A DNA stretch of 64,000 bases from Rhodeus uyekii (Eukaryota > Chordata > Actinopteri > Cypriniformes > Acheilognathidae): positions 353,598-417,597 of the forward strand of contig JAWRVZ010000245.1 of assembly GCA_037043235.1 (NCBI GenBank). The letters are read 5' to 3'. The notes under the pieces are model-generated. The model had not been told where the DNA came from and ran no database searches. It saw only the letters and a program-made list of their open reading frames with translations. A program made the position numbers and the translations under genes. Position 1 is the first letter of the stretch, and every line of letters begins with the position of its first letter. Shown in pieces: positions 1 to 10,027 of the stretch.

Positions 1-50
1 ACGAGAAGAAAGTGAAAAAACAGAAACTGGAAGATGAAGAGGAGAGGGAG
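1..50 (+). pseudogene. top1: top1 exon fragment, lysine/glutamate-rich N-terminal region
   Basis: Starts off the window. It reads KKVKKQKLEDEEERE in the frame beginning at position 3 and ends in phase 0 at a GTAAAC donor (51). The charged composition is typical of the TOP1 N-terminal domain, but the segment alone is not diagnostic. Confidence 0.6.
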
Positions 51-132
51 GTAAACAAACTCTTTCTTTTGAACTACGTCCACCTTCACTTTGGCTTTGA
101 ACTGTGGCTGATGTCATATCTCACTGACCCAG

Positions 133-227
133 GAAAGGAAACCAAAGAAGAGGACAAAAGAGGAAAAGAAGGACACCATGGGAGGGAAAACGAAAGCCAA
201 AAACGAGCCGGAGGAGAAGTGGAAATG
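133..227 (+). pseudogene. top1: top1 exon, basic linker ending in KWKW
   Basis: The acceptor CAG ends at 132 and the donor GT is at 228-229. The frame from 133 is lysine-rich and ends PEEKWKW, with the last tryptophan split by the intron. This is the conserved entry to the TOP1 core domain. Confidence 0.8.
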
Positions 228-322
228 GTCAGATCTGATTGAGACAAATCTGTATTTCTCTGTAAATGTTGCTCCCTCCGTCTCTCATGCAGAATCTGTG
301 TTTCTCTGGCTCGGTTCCTCAG

Positions 323-438
323 GTGGGAAGAGGAGAGGTACACAGATGGCTCCAAATGGAGGTTTCTGGAACATAAAGGTCCTGTGTTCCCCCCGCCATA
401 CGAACCTCTGCCAGGCCATATCAGGTTTTATTATGATG
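323..438 (+). pseudogene. top1: top1 exon, start of core domain
   Basis: Acceptor AG at 321-322, donor GT at 439-440. It completes the split tryptophan and reads WEEERYTDGSKWRFLEHKG, then PYEPLPGHIRFYYDG, a strong match to TOP1 core subdomain I. It is the last exon before the 14.6-kb gap that lacks the expected following exons. Confidence 0.88.
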
Positions 439-577
439 GTGAGGAGTGTTGACCTTTGACCCCACCAACTGTCTGCTCTATTCAAATACTTGAGATTATT
501 TTTAAAGTGCTCCTGGTTCCTAATTTTGTTTTGGGATCTTCTACAATAGTAATAAAATCTATTTATTGTTATATTGC
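439..577. other. Intron sequence, nothing recognised
   Basis: AT-rich sequence after the GT donor. The expected next TOP1 exon is not found here in any frame. Confidence 0.5.
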
Positions 578-1024
578 CGGTTACTATGGTTTCTTTACAA
601 ACTCTAAAATGCTTTGTTGCTTTTTGCCTTTAACGGTCTGCTTGAAAACAATCAGTAACAACGTCTTTGTCGATGTCAATATAATCTGCGTTGTGCAATT
701 TCATAATCACTCTTGAACACCAGCATTCGTCCCATCAAAATGTCATATACTGGATCACTGGAGTAACACAAATAAGGACTCTGAAGCAACGAAAACAGCG
801 CGTGCAGCAAAACAAGACGCGCTGGAAGGAAGGACCGGAAAGACCAAAAATGGTCATGGTATGCACGTGCACCATGAACTCGCCGCATGCGCAGTGAACT
901 CGGTACCATCATTAGTCACGGGCTCGAGATAACTGATGTGAAGTGGCGAATTTGTCCCTCTTTTGTGCTCGAGATAATAGGGTTGGTGAGTTAACCGAGG
1001 TCGAGATAAGTTAACTCCACTGTA
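578..1024 (+). repeat. Dispersed repeat family R1, copy A
   Basis: Closely similar to 13028-13500. Both share GGTTACTATGGTTTCTTTAC near the start, GCATGCGCAGTGAACTCGG in the middle, and TTTGTCCCTCTTTTGTGCTC followed by GAGTTAAC near the end. The ISL2EU-like element begins only a few bases after this copy. The family is not recognised. Confidence 0.7.
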
Positions 1025-1034
1025 GATCAGTAAT

Positions 1035-1057
1035 AGACCCTTTTCACAATGACGTCA
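1035..1057 (+). repeat. Left terminal inverted repeat of the ISL2EU-like element
   Basis: AGACCCTTTTCACAATGACG is the inverse of the end at 11029-11050, apart from one extra A. The TGACGTCA-like palindrome at the inner edge could be a CRE-type or transposase-binding motif (inference). Confidence 0.85.
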
Positions 1058-1936
1058 GAATAGTTCCACATTTCCTCAAAGCAGTGTATCTTCACTTCCG
1101 GTTAGCCGTACGCGCGTTGGATAGTTCAGGAGAATACCAGAACTGGCTAACTAACAACACGAAAGGTAAAGTTTATAATATTAATGTTTACAGGTTTTTA
1201 TATTTAAATTCGTTTGATAACGTTAATGATCATTTCCAGTTTACAATTCTTTCATATGTACGTTAACTGGATGATAAAGTAGGCTAGTTTGTAGAAACAA
1301 GAAAAATATGCATCACTCTCAGCCTGTGTTGCCTGAAGTTTATTAATGAGTTTTAACTTTTTATATTCATATAAATATATTGTTTAAAACAGCACAGTTG
1401 TTTAGAATAACTCTGTCAAACCATTTTCATATTCTGATGTGATTCATTATTCCTTTTTTCCTGTGTCCATCTTTCAGCAGTCTCCCAATCAACAAGCATG
1501 GCCCAGTCTTGTCGTAGATGTTATTGTACTGTTCCTTGTTGCTCAAACAACAAGCATAAATTTCCGTTTTTAAGTTTCCATGATTTTCCAGTGCACCCAG
1601 AAATACGTACCCGTTAAGTTAGGGCAATCAAAAGAGACGAGGGACCGAGCTTTAAAATCCTTTGTGGGAGTACATATGTCTGTAGCCAGCCACTTTGCAA
1701 ATGCTATATGTACATCAGCCAGTAGACGAAAGAGAATTTCAAAAGGAGCAGTGCTGTCAAGATTCCCCTGGAATGACTGGGGTAAAGGTAGGACAGTATA
1801 TTAAGACTGGTAATACATTCAATTGATCAATACATCAATGTATATTACATGTATAAAATGACTGTGCTTTACAGTTTATTAGATGATCATAAGTATCATT
1901 TATTTCACATCTCCAGGAAGAGGTTCACCTGCTCGG

Positions 1937-1998
1937 TGTCACGGACTCAACCACGCCCACAGCACCAGACTCATTCACAAGATCACAATCACCTGAAT
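1937..1998 (+). repeat. 5' LTR remnant of the gypsy element
   Basis: Nearly identical to the first 62 bases of the 3' LTR at 4692. It stops where the L2 sequence begins, after a few bases of ambiguous or microhomologous sequence (1999-2005). Confidence 0.88.
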
Positions 1999-2005
1999 CA
2001 CCTGA

Positions 2006-3150
2006 GTTAGTTCATGCGTTCATGAGTTCAAGGCTAGATTATTGTAATGCTTTACTAGGTGGTTGCCCTGCACGCTTAATAAACAAATTCCAGCTGGTCC
2101 AGAATGCAGCAGCTCGAGTTCTTACTAGAACCAGGAAGTATGAGCATATTAGCCCAGTTCTGTCAAACCTGCACTGGCTTCCTATTAAACACCGAATATA
2201 TTTTAAAATCTTGCTAATTACTTACAAAGCATTAAATGGTTTAGCTCCACAGTACTTGAGCGATCTCTTAACACATTATAGTCCTTCACGTCTATTGCGA
2301 TCCCAAAATACTGACCAGCTTATAATACCTAGAATATCAAAGTCAACTGCTGGTGGTCGATCCTTTTCCTATTTAGCTCCTAAACTCTGGAACTGTCTTC
2401 CTATTACAGTTCAGGAAGCAGACACACTCTGTCAGTTTAAATGTAGACTAAAAAACACATCTTTTCAACCTGGCATACACATAACACATTATACATACAT
2501 TTTTTATCCAAATCATGTAAAATGATTGTTAGGCTGCATAATTTAGATAAGCCGGAACCGGGAACATTCCCATAACACCTGATGTACTCGATACATCAGA
2601 AGAAGAATGGCATCTACGCTGATATTGGTCTCTGTTTATTCCGAGGTTACCGTGGTCAGCTGGATCCAGGCCGTATCCAGATCAGATGAAGGACCTGGAC
2701 ACGAGCACAGCACTGCCCTGAAGTGTCTGCGGAGACCGTGACTCTACTGGACCCTCCCCTGTGACGATCATGAACCCATCTCTAACCGGACCAAATTGGA
2801 CTTCATATTGGACTTGAATTGTTGTATAATAATCATGCACGGTTTGGCTGTTGGCCAGAGGAGAATTGGTCCCCCAACTGAGCCTGGTTTCTCCCAAGGT
2901 TTTTTCTCCATTCTATTCTTCATTCGTTACGTCACCTGCCGGAGTTTTGGTTCCTTGCCGTTGTCGCCTATGGCTTGCTCAGTTGGGGAAACTTAACACT
3001 TAAAATTCATCAATTGTATTGATTCGCCTGCTCTTTTGGGGCTTCTGTTCAGCCAAACAAACTTTGTTTATATTGTTTTTCCTGTAAAGCTGCTTTGAAA
3101 CAATCTACATTGTAAAAAGCGCTATATAAATAAAGGTGACTTGACTTGAC
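2006..3150 (+). mobile_element. 5'-truncated L2-type LINE nested in the gypsy element
   Basis: Contains the C-terminal reverse-transcriptase tail of an L2/CR1-clade LINE (open frame 2022-2525): SRLDYCNALLGG, QLVQNAAARVLTRTRKYEHI, LHWLPIKHRI, YKALNGLAPQYLSDLL. The 3' end has GCGCTATATAAATAAAGGTG followed by short TTGAC repeats, a typical L2 tail. The 5' end is truncated, as is usual for target-primed reverse transcription. The same family occurs on the - strand at 32000-33470, and a tail fragment lies at 35255-35370. Confidence 0.88.
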
Positions 3151-4690
3151 CCGGTTCAACTTCACAGTCACCTATCGACCCGGAGACAAGAACCACAAGG
3201 CAGATGCGCTATCTCGTCAGTTCCTCCCAGAAACCAACAGTCAGCCACCAGAGACCATACTCCCTCCAGCCATAATAGTAAGCCCTATCCAGTGGTCATT
3301 GGATCAGCAGAGCCCACCCGCCACGTACCATCAAACCTCCGCCCGTCCCTCATGGACCAAGCTCACTCATCTCCGGGCTCTGGACACCCATGCAGCCGGC
3401 CAACCCTCTCACTCATCCAAGAGCGCTATTGGTGGCCTGGTATGGCTAGAGATATCTCCCGTTATGTGCAAGGTTGCTCAGTCAGTGCCACCTCAAAAAA
3501 ACCTGTCATCTACCTGAAGGCAAGTTACATCCACTACCCGTTCCTCATCGTCCCTGGTCCCATCTTGGTATTGCTTTTATGACGGATTTACCCCCTTCAG
3601 ATTGTTTCACATGCATCCTTGTAGTAGTTGACCGATTTTCCAAGGCATGTAAACTCATCCCACTAAAAGGTTTACCCACAGCTCTGGCCACTGCTGAAGC
3701 CCTGTTTCATCAAGTGTTCCGACACTTTGGGCTACCTGAGGATATCGTCTCGGATAGAGGACCCCAGTTTATCTCCAGAGTGTGGAAGTCCTTCTTCGAG
3801 CTCCTGGGTGTTACAGTGAGCCTTAGTTCCGGCTATCATCCACAGTCCAACGGCCAGACTGAGCGAAAGATTCAGGAGATCGGGAGGTATCTCAGGTCAT
3901 ACTGCGGTCGCCATCAAGACAGCTGGAACTGGTACCTCCCTTGGACAGAATATGCACAGAACTCTCTCAGGCAAGACTCCACACAGTTAACACCATTTCA
4001 ATGCATTTTTGGCTTTCAACCCCCCGTTTCCCTGGTCAGGTGAACCATCAGACATTCAAGCAGTCAACCACTGGTTCCAGCAGAGTGAGAGGGTGTGGGA
4101 CTCAGCACATGTCCACCTGCAGCGGGCAGTACGTAGGCAGAAGATCCAAGCTGACCGACGGCGGTGCCCTACTCCCAGGTATCAACCGGGTCAACTCGTC
4201 TGGCTATCGACCCGGGATATTCGCCTACGTCTGCCCTGTTCAATGAGTCCCCGCTTCATTGGGCCGTTCAAGATCGAGAGGCAGATCAATGGCGTCACTT
4301 ATCGCTTACAACTCCCTTCCCACTACAGAATCTCACCTTCATTTCACGTATCCCTCCTCAAGCCATTCACTAAACCTCTCTTCTCTCCCTCCACAGAGTC
4401 TGGTGCCGAAGCCGTACCCCCTCCTCCTGTGGACCCGGCGGACCAGAACATTTACACTGTCAACACCATCCTGGACTCTCGCCGGTGAGGCGGCTGCCTA
4501 GGATATCTGGTGGATTGGGAGGGGTTCGGCCCTGAGGAGCGATCATGGGTTCCCCGGGATGATATTCTCGACCCTGCTCTACTAGAGGAGTTTCATGCCA
4601 GTCATCCCAACAGACCTGCACCTCGTCCCCGTGGCCGTCCTCGCCGTCGTCTGCCGCGGTCCTCTGGAGCTGCCCGTGGGGAGGGGGGTA
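3151..4690 (+). pseudogene. Gypsy pol fragment: RNase H end, integrase, chromodomain
   Basis: It starts in the C-terminal RNase H motif VTYRPGDKNHKADALSRQF (3167-3230). A degraded integrase zinc-binding region follows around 3350-3500, with YWWPGM readable in a shifted frame. The integrase core is open from 3474 to 4043, with VVDRFSKACKLIPL, SDRGPQFISRVW and GYHPQSNGQTERK supplying D, D and E. The chromodomain near 4448-4600 reads YTVNTILDSRR, a stop, then YLVDWEGFGPEERSWVP. At least three frameshifts or stops break it. A basic proline-rich tail reaches the 3' LTR. Integrase would insert the cDNA; the chromodomain would target chromatin (family knowledge). Confidence 0.87.
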
Positions 4691-4691
4691 C

Positions 4692-5052
4692 TGTCACGGA
4701 CTCAACCACGCCCACAGCACCAGACTCATTCACAAGATCACAATCACCTGAATACTGATCACCTGCCTCCAATCCCCTGATTACTGATCACCTGTCTCCA
4801 ATCACCAGCCCTATATCTCCGGTCCTCACTCTGCACACAGTGTCTGGTCTCGTCTTACGCACCTAGACTCCCGCATGAGAAGCTACGCGTCTCCTGTATT
4901 CCTTCTGTGTGTTCCCAGTGTCTCCTCAGTCTAGAGTCCAGTCTACGTCATCCAGTCTTCAGTTAAGCCTGTCTCTGCCTGTTTGTTGTCACACGCATCT
5001 TACAATAAATCCTTGCTACTCACGTCTGTGTTTTGCCAGTTTGCTGCTGACA
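4692..5052 (+). repeat. 3' LTR of the gypsy element, 361 bp
   Basis: Begins TGTCACGG after the purine tract GTGGGGAGGGGGG and ends GCTGACA, directly followed by CTCGG. It contains a TATATC box near 4812 and AATAAA at 5004-5009 as possible promoter and polyadenylation signals. Confidence 0.87.
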
Positions 5053-5408
5053 CTCGGCAGTCAGTTTACCAGAGAACAAGGAAGCATTTTAGGGCTTCTG
5101 TCCCTGATGAATCTCAGGAGATGGCTGTCCCTGGAGACATCACAGAGGAGGCAGTGGCAAAAGATCATGACTATGACTACCACCCTTCTCCTGGTTAGTA
5201 TTACAAAAAACAAAAAGAAGAGTTGCAGGTTATTCTTTGAAACTAAAATACTGCAAAATGTTTTTGGAAGGAAAAATACAACTTTTTGAATTGCATTACT
5301 TTTATATCTAAAAATAAATACCTACTGAATTTAGGCTAATAGTTTAGGCTAATGTGAAAGTAAGAGTTCCCTTTATAGTGAAAGATATGATTTAGAAATC
5401 CATTGCCA

Positions 5409-5409
<1 letters not shown>

Positions 5410-5463
<54 letters not shown>
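5410..5463. repeat. (TA)n microsatellite
   Basis: Perfect TA run of about 27 repeats in the intron between transposase exons 2 and 3. Confidence 0.95.
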
Positions 5464-5465
<2 letters not shown>

Positions 5466-6054
5466 TTTTATTTTTTCCTATTTGCACCTATCTTATTTTC
5501 TTTTTCTTCTTTGTCTTATTTTTCACATGTTCTTTTCCCTTTTCTTATTTTAATGAGTTGTAAAGAGTGATTTTATCAAGTTAGGGATTTTTATTACCTT
5601 TCTTTACTTTTCTGTATTTTTCCATAGAGTAAGGATGAATTTGGTCTGCACGTCTCACTAGATAGAGAATGTTATATGTGATTCAGACTGTCTGCTCTTG
5701 TGTGGAAAATGACTAGTTTTGTTTATCTTTCTTACTTTCTTTCTTAGTCAATCAGAATCATTTAAACGTCATCATTGACGTAGTTAGCACCCTCTGTTAG
5801 AGTATAATTGCTGTAACAATGTTATTGTATTTGGGGCGGCCTACGAACTCCTTGTGAGACCTGAAGCTGGCTTCTGCTGATGAAACTGCAAACTAAACTT
5901 CACTAAAATGTCTTCTATTGACTGCACTTCTGACTCCTGGTCTTCATTCAATATATCTGGTCCTCGGGTCTTAACTGTAAATCCCCTACAATAGTTTACA
6001 GCATTGTCTGAAATACACCTGGTGTAAGCTTTTTCTACCTTTTTTTTTTTTAAG

Positions 6055-6820
6055 GTAAACTGGATAGTGCTGCAAGGAAGATTCAAGAGTTGGAGCTTCA
6101 CGTTTTGTCACTAGAATTTGAAATCCAGCGGCTGACAGTTAAGCAGCCGAAGCCGCTGATTTTCAAGTTCTGTGTCACAGATGAGGACTTCCGTTACTAC
6201 ACAAGGTTCAGCTCAAAGAAGGTCTTCACTGTGTTTTGGGAGTCAGTTTACCCCTCTGCTTCAAGGCTTTTATACTAGTCCAAGGCACAGCGAACAGCAC
6301 TAGAGACGCCAAGCCCTCAACGAAAACTTCAGCTCATTGATGAACTATTCATGTTTCTCTGTCGTGTTGCACCTGGGCTTCAAGAGAAAACCTTATCGTC
6401 CATCTTTGAGGTTAGCTTGTCAACAGTTAGTCGCATCATTTTAACATGGACAAGCTACCTTTACCAGGTTCTTGGCTCACTACCATTGTGGATGACAAGA
6501 GAGCACGTGCAGGCCACAATGCCTGACAAGTTCAAGCTCTACTGCCCTCAGGTTAGAGTGATAGTAGACTGCACCGAGATCCGTTGTGTAACAGCATCTT
6601 CTCTCTTACTACAGTCTGAAAGTTTTTCCAACTATAAAAATCACACCACCTTTAAAGCTCTAATTGGCATTGCCCCATGTGGGGTTGTCACATTTATATC
6701 AAAATTGTACACAGGCTCCATCTCAGATTTAGAAATAAATCGTCAATCGCAGATCTTGCAGTTACTTCAACCAGGAGATGTAGTAATGGGCGACAAGGGG
6801 TTCCAGATGGAGAAGATGTG
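6055..6820 (+). pseudogene. DDE catalytic exon of the ISL2EU-like transposase (5' part)
   Basis: Acceptor AAG ends at 6054 after a poly-T tract. Codon phase joins it to exon 2 (tail HPSPG). Readable blocks are FKFCVTDEDFRYYTRF, LFMFLCRVAPGLQEKTLS, a helix-turn-helix-like FEVSLSTVSRIILTW, VIVDCTEIRC, NYKNHTTFKALIGIAPCG and VVMGDKGF. TAG at 6276-6278 interrupts it. After about 6820 an LTR-like insertion breaks the frame. Confidence 0.85.
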
Positions 6821-6837
6821 TGTCAGAGGTGGGGGCT

Positions 6838-7200
6838 GTCACAGTCTGGTCCTGATCCTTATGTTTGTCCCTCTTGTAATGCCGTATCTGTCTTATTAGT
6901 TTGATTACCTGTTTAGTTTCGCCACCTGTTAGTAATTCTCCTAGTGTATTTAAACCCTCATGTGCTCGTTTGTGATTGTCAGTCTTTGAATGTATTATGT
7001 TTTCTGAACGATAATTGCAGATGTCCCTTTCAGGTTTTTTGAGCATTGTCCCTTTCGGGTGTTTTGCGTAATCTCCTTGCGGGTTTATAGTTTTCTGTTT
7101 GCACCCTCGCGTGCCTTTTTGTTTACTGTTTATGATTAAAGTTACATTTTGAGTTATCCTGTTCTCCCTGCGTTCTGTGTGTCCCCGTGTTATACACACA
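6838..7200 (+). mobile_element. Solo-LTR-like insertion in the transposase DDE exon
   Basis: Non-coding sequence that starts near TGTCACAG and separates the coding blocks VVMGDKGF and ITGATLIIPPLKR. It has the same layout as the bounded LTR at 9683-10022: TGTCACAG start, TAGTTTG..GATTACC, TGTATTTAAACCCTC as TATA box, and a T-rich 3' half. I cannot identify a clean target duplication, so the exact ends are uncertain (6822-6838 to about 7201). Confidence 0.62.
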
Positions 7201-7201
7201 G

Positions 7202-7469
7202 CCTCGCATCGATTACAGGGGCAACACTCATCATCCCTCCGCTGAAGAGATCCGCTCAGCTCAGCTTGGAGGATACTCAGAAGACACAGGCCATTGCCCG
7301 TCTGAGAATTTTAGTTGAGAGGGCCATACGCAGGGTGAAGGAGTACCATATTTGGGATGGGCTTGTTCCTCCTTCTATGGTAGGTTCAGTCAATCAGCTG
7401 TGGGCCATATGTTGCCTGATGTCAAACTATCAGGGACCTCTTGTTCTCAAAGGGGACAAAACAGTCTGA
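7202..7469 (+). pseudogene. DDE catalytic exon of the ISL2EU-like transposase (3' part)
   Basis: Reads ASITGATLIIPPLKR, TQKTQAIARLRILVERAIRR and VNQLWAICCLMSNYQGPL to TGA at 7467-7469. The glutamate of LVERAIRR is the expected third catalytic acid of DDE_4 transposases. Confidence 0.82.
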
Positions 7470-7734
7470 AGTGTTTACTCTCAATCCCACTATTTTCTTT
7501 TGACACTGTCTTGATTGTGTACATACAAGTGCCTTATATATATTGTAAATATATAGTTCATTTAAAAAACTTTTTTTAAATGTATTTAGGGATAAGTATA
7601 TTTTCATGGTTATTAATGAACAATGTTGTGACGCATTCTGTAAAGTTTTTCCTGAGTTAAATGCATTTACATCTTTTACATTGAAAGAATCTAAATTAAA
7701 AGAATGTCTACTATTCTCAGCTGCTCTCACTATG

Positions 7735-7846
7735 CGCTGAAGTGCTTTTTTGCGCCTGCAAAAAGTTACAGAATTTCAACTCTTTGTATGTATGTGCTGT
7801 ATATTTTGCAGAATGGACAATAAAGCTGACTTTGACTTGACTTGAG
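7735..7846 (+). repeat. Possible LINE 3' tail between the two transposon genes
   Basis: Ends ACAATAAAGCTGACTTTGAC then TTGACTTGAG, resembling an L2/CR1-type tail. No coding part is attached. The neighbouring stretch 7470-8085 is otherwise AT-rich with nothing recognised. Confidence 0.45.
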
Positions 7847-8085
7847 AAGCAGAATATTTTTTAAACTTTCCTTTTTATGTACTTTATACATTTGGTAATA
7901 ACGTGTAATCATGGAACGTAAACAAGCAGGGACCAATGGCAGACAAAAAACTCATATACATTTACATACAAACACAACATTGACTGAAATTGTAAACTGC
8001 AAAGACAATTGTATGGAAAAAATATTTACAACATGAATTACGTATTACAAATGTAAAAAAAAACAATATACATATTAAAATGATC

Positions 8086-9450
8086 TCAATGTAATAACAT
8101 ATCTATGTAGACGTTATGATAAAAATAATCCAGCTTCTGTCGCATCGAGTTGATGATCTCCTCATCCCTGAATATTGTTTCAACCGTGAAGTCAGTGTGG
8201 GTATCTGTAATAAAATCACACCACTGAAGACTACTTAAGGCCAGCTGGCCTTGAACCTGATAGGAATATTTGTGGGGGGTTTTTAGGCAGGCCTGGCCTC
8301 GCACTGTGATCAGGTGTTTCACTTGAGAGACATCATCAACCGCGCAACTCTTAACCTCTGCCAACCCAAATGTGGGTGTTTCTCTTGGGACTTTAGACTT
8401 TAGCATCAGGGCTGGCTGCAAGATGAGGTGCATCAGGGTGGATGATTATCCCACACTGTGTCACAGAGACGTCACAAAAATCAGCATATTGCCAAAGGAT
8501 GTCAGGTTCCAGGTCCAGCCCTCTTTTCATAGCAGCTGTCTGGGGAGTTCCTTTAAGAAAGAGAGCAGCGAAGGCTTTGGCAGTAGACTCACCGTGGACA
8601 TGGCATATTTCTCCAAATCTGCTGGCTGTAAGTCGGGGTTTGCGTACTTGTTTCCATAGCTGGCATTCTGACTGCAGTCGTGTTTCTGCCTCAATAGCAG
8701 CAGAGATCTCCCTTGACACCTTGAGGCTCTCTAAGTGGCACTGTTGCTTGTAGCCGGGCTCAAAATGTATTTGAAATTTAAAATTTTACCCATCAACAGG
8801 CAACTGAGGAAATTCAGGGGCGCTATGGTGTTTAATAACATCTCTACTTATCTCAGGCGGACACTGGTAAGAGAGCACAGGCCCAAATTTAGAGTCCACA
8901 AAATTAAGGCCCTCAAACCCATGCAGCAATTTGCAAATGCCTGGTATGTCTTGCAGCTTCTTACCACTGGCCATGATGTGAGAATCTGGAAGTGCTGATT
9001 ATGGTTTCACTCTTACCGCCATATGCTCTGTACAGTGTGCATTTCACACCAGTAAGGGCACGATTCTTGGTTGTCTTTGGTAATGGTTTACGCACAACCA
9101 TATCATTCGTTGCCTCGGGTGCAATTCCCTGTAAGGTAATGATAATAAACTAATAATTGACAAAAGTCATTACAAGCCAAAATAAGTAAATGTAATGAAT
9201 ATTAATGTCTTACCTGTGTCCTAGGCCGGTGCCAGGTCTGCAGTGAGCTGGTGCATGACAGTGGCAATGGCACGGTGTTGAAGCCCATGGCACTGTAATG
9301 AGCGCTTTGAAAGAGTAATGCCACGATGTGATTGCACAGGGCCTTCCCAGCAGTGCAGGTACATGACATGCTTTCAGTACCACAGGAACCTCTTTAGCAT
9401 GAAATGTAACCTGATAATAAAAGCACAAAGTTATGTTTTGGCTGCACAAC
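8086..9450 (-). pseudogene. SWIM-YqaJ nuclease gene of the ISL2EU-like element, frameshifted
   Basis: Second gene of the transposon, convergent with the transposase. Read on -, it begins with a SWIM zinc-finger (about 9390-9230: CTCTAGKALCNH, then LLFQSAHYSAMGFNTVPLP), followed by VVRKPLPKTTKNRAL and an ASGKKLQDIPGI segment. The YqaJ-type exonuclease domain follows (8719-8086): RKPRLTASRFGEICHVHGES, the aspartate of AASPDAKV near 8405, the E-x-K of LAEVKSC near 8356, and YSYQVQGQLALS. These fit the D...ExK active site of lambda-exonuclease-like nucleases. Blocks occupy different frames, so several frameshifts are present. In the family, YqaJ is thought to process transposon ends or intermediates (inference). 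The stop is at 8086; the true start is unclear, upstream of 9450. Confidence 0.82.
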
Positions 9451-9677
9451 AATTTTACATTTCATTGGAGTTACGGAACAAACTTAAGAACTACGTTTAT
9501 TGTATTAGCTTTAAACGTAAACTTTTTTACTTATCACAGAATATTTCTCAGTATTTGTTCACAAACAACCCTCTTCTTTCCCTAAGTATATGTAAAGGTG
9601 TAGTTTTTTTTTTGCAGCACAAAATAATTGACATTACACTGAGAAACATCCTGAACCACAACGGAACTTTGTGGGAT

Positions 9678-10027
9678 ACTACTGTCACAGTCGCATCATG
9701 TCTGTCACTTCCGGGTTTCCCCGTGTCTCCCCATTCCTTCCCACGCCTGTCTAGTTTGTGATTACCCATTTAGTTTGCCAGCTGTCTCTAATCTCCTCAT
9801 GTATTTAAACCCTCTTGTTACCCCTTGTCTTTGTCGGTAATTGTAATGTTTATGTTCATGTGTGGATGTTTGCTCCTCGCTCCGTGTTTTTGCACCATTG
9901 AGTGCCGCTTTTGTTTGTATTTAAAGTGTTTTCAGTTTCTCCATTTGCATTAAACCTGAGTTCTGTTGCATCCGTGTTTCCGTCGTTTTCTCCACATCAC
10001 ACGCTCTCCTCGCTGCCTAACAACTAC
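9678..10027 (+). mobile_element. Solo LTR, 340 bp, with ACTAC target duplication
   Basis: The body 9683-10022 begins TGTCACAGTC and ends CCTAACA. ACTAC flanks it at 9678-9682 and 10023-10027. A TATTTAAACCCTC box lies near 9803. No internal retroelement sequence remains, so LTR-LTR recombination is likely. It interrupts the upstream part of the YqaJ gene region. Confidence 0.83.

Larger units (their letters stand above)
1932..5057 (+). mobile_element. Ty3/gypsy chromovirus-type LTR retrotransposon, deleted, inserted in transposase exon 2
   Basis: The target duplication CTCGG is at 1932-1936 and 5053-5057. The element begins TGTCACGG at 1937 with a 62-base remnant of the 5' LTR. An L2 LINE (2006-3150) then replaces the rest of the LTR, gag and most of pol. 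The internal region resumes at 3151 in RNase H and runs through integrase and a chromodomain to a polypurine tract (4676-4688) and the 3' LTR (4692-5052, ending GCTGACA). Removing the insertion restores the transposase exon reading GRGSPARQSVYQ, which confirms the boundaries. The chromodomain points to a Sushi-like fish chromovirus (family inference). Confidence 0.88.
1498..7469 (+). pseudogene. THAP-domain DDE transposase of the ISL2EU-like element, disrupted
   Basis: The transposase gene would bind and cut the element's ends. Exon 1 (1498-1781) starts at ATG 1498 with a THAP zinc-finger beginning CTVPCC, then FHDFPVHPE; after a frameshift near 1615 it continues VASHFANA and ends FPWNDW, like the AVPSIFxW motif after THAP domains. 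Exon 2 is 1917-1936 plus 5058-5193, split by the gypsy insertion. Exon 3 starts at 6055 with a coiled-coil-like ARKIQELELHVLSLEFEIQR segment and carries the DDE_4 catalytic region: D in IVDCTEIRC and D in VVMGDKGF. The third acidic residue sits in LRILVERAIRRVKEY near 7310-7345, after an LTR-like insertion. Lesions are the frameshift, TAG at 6276-6278 in place of an expected tryptophan, and two insertions. Not functional. Confidence 0.85.
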
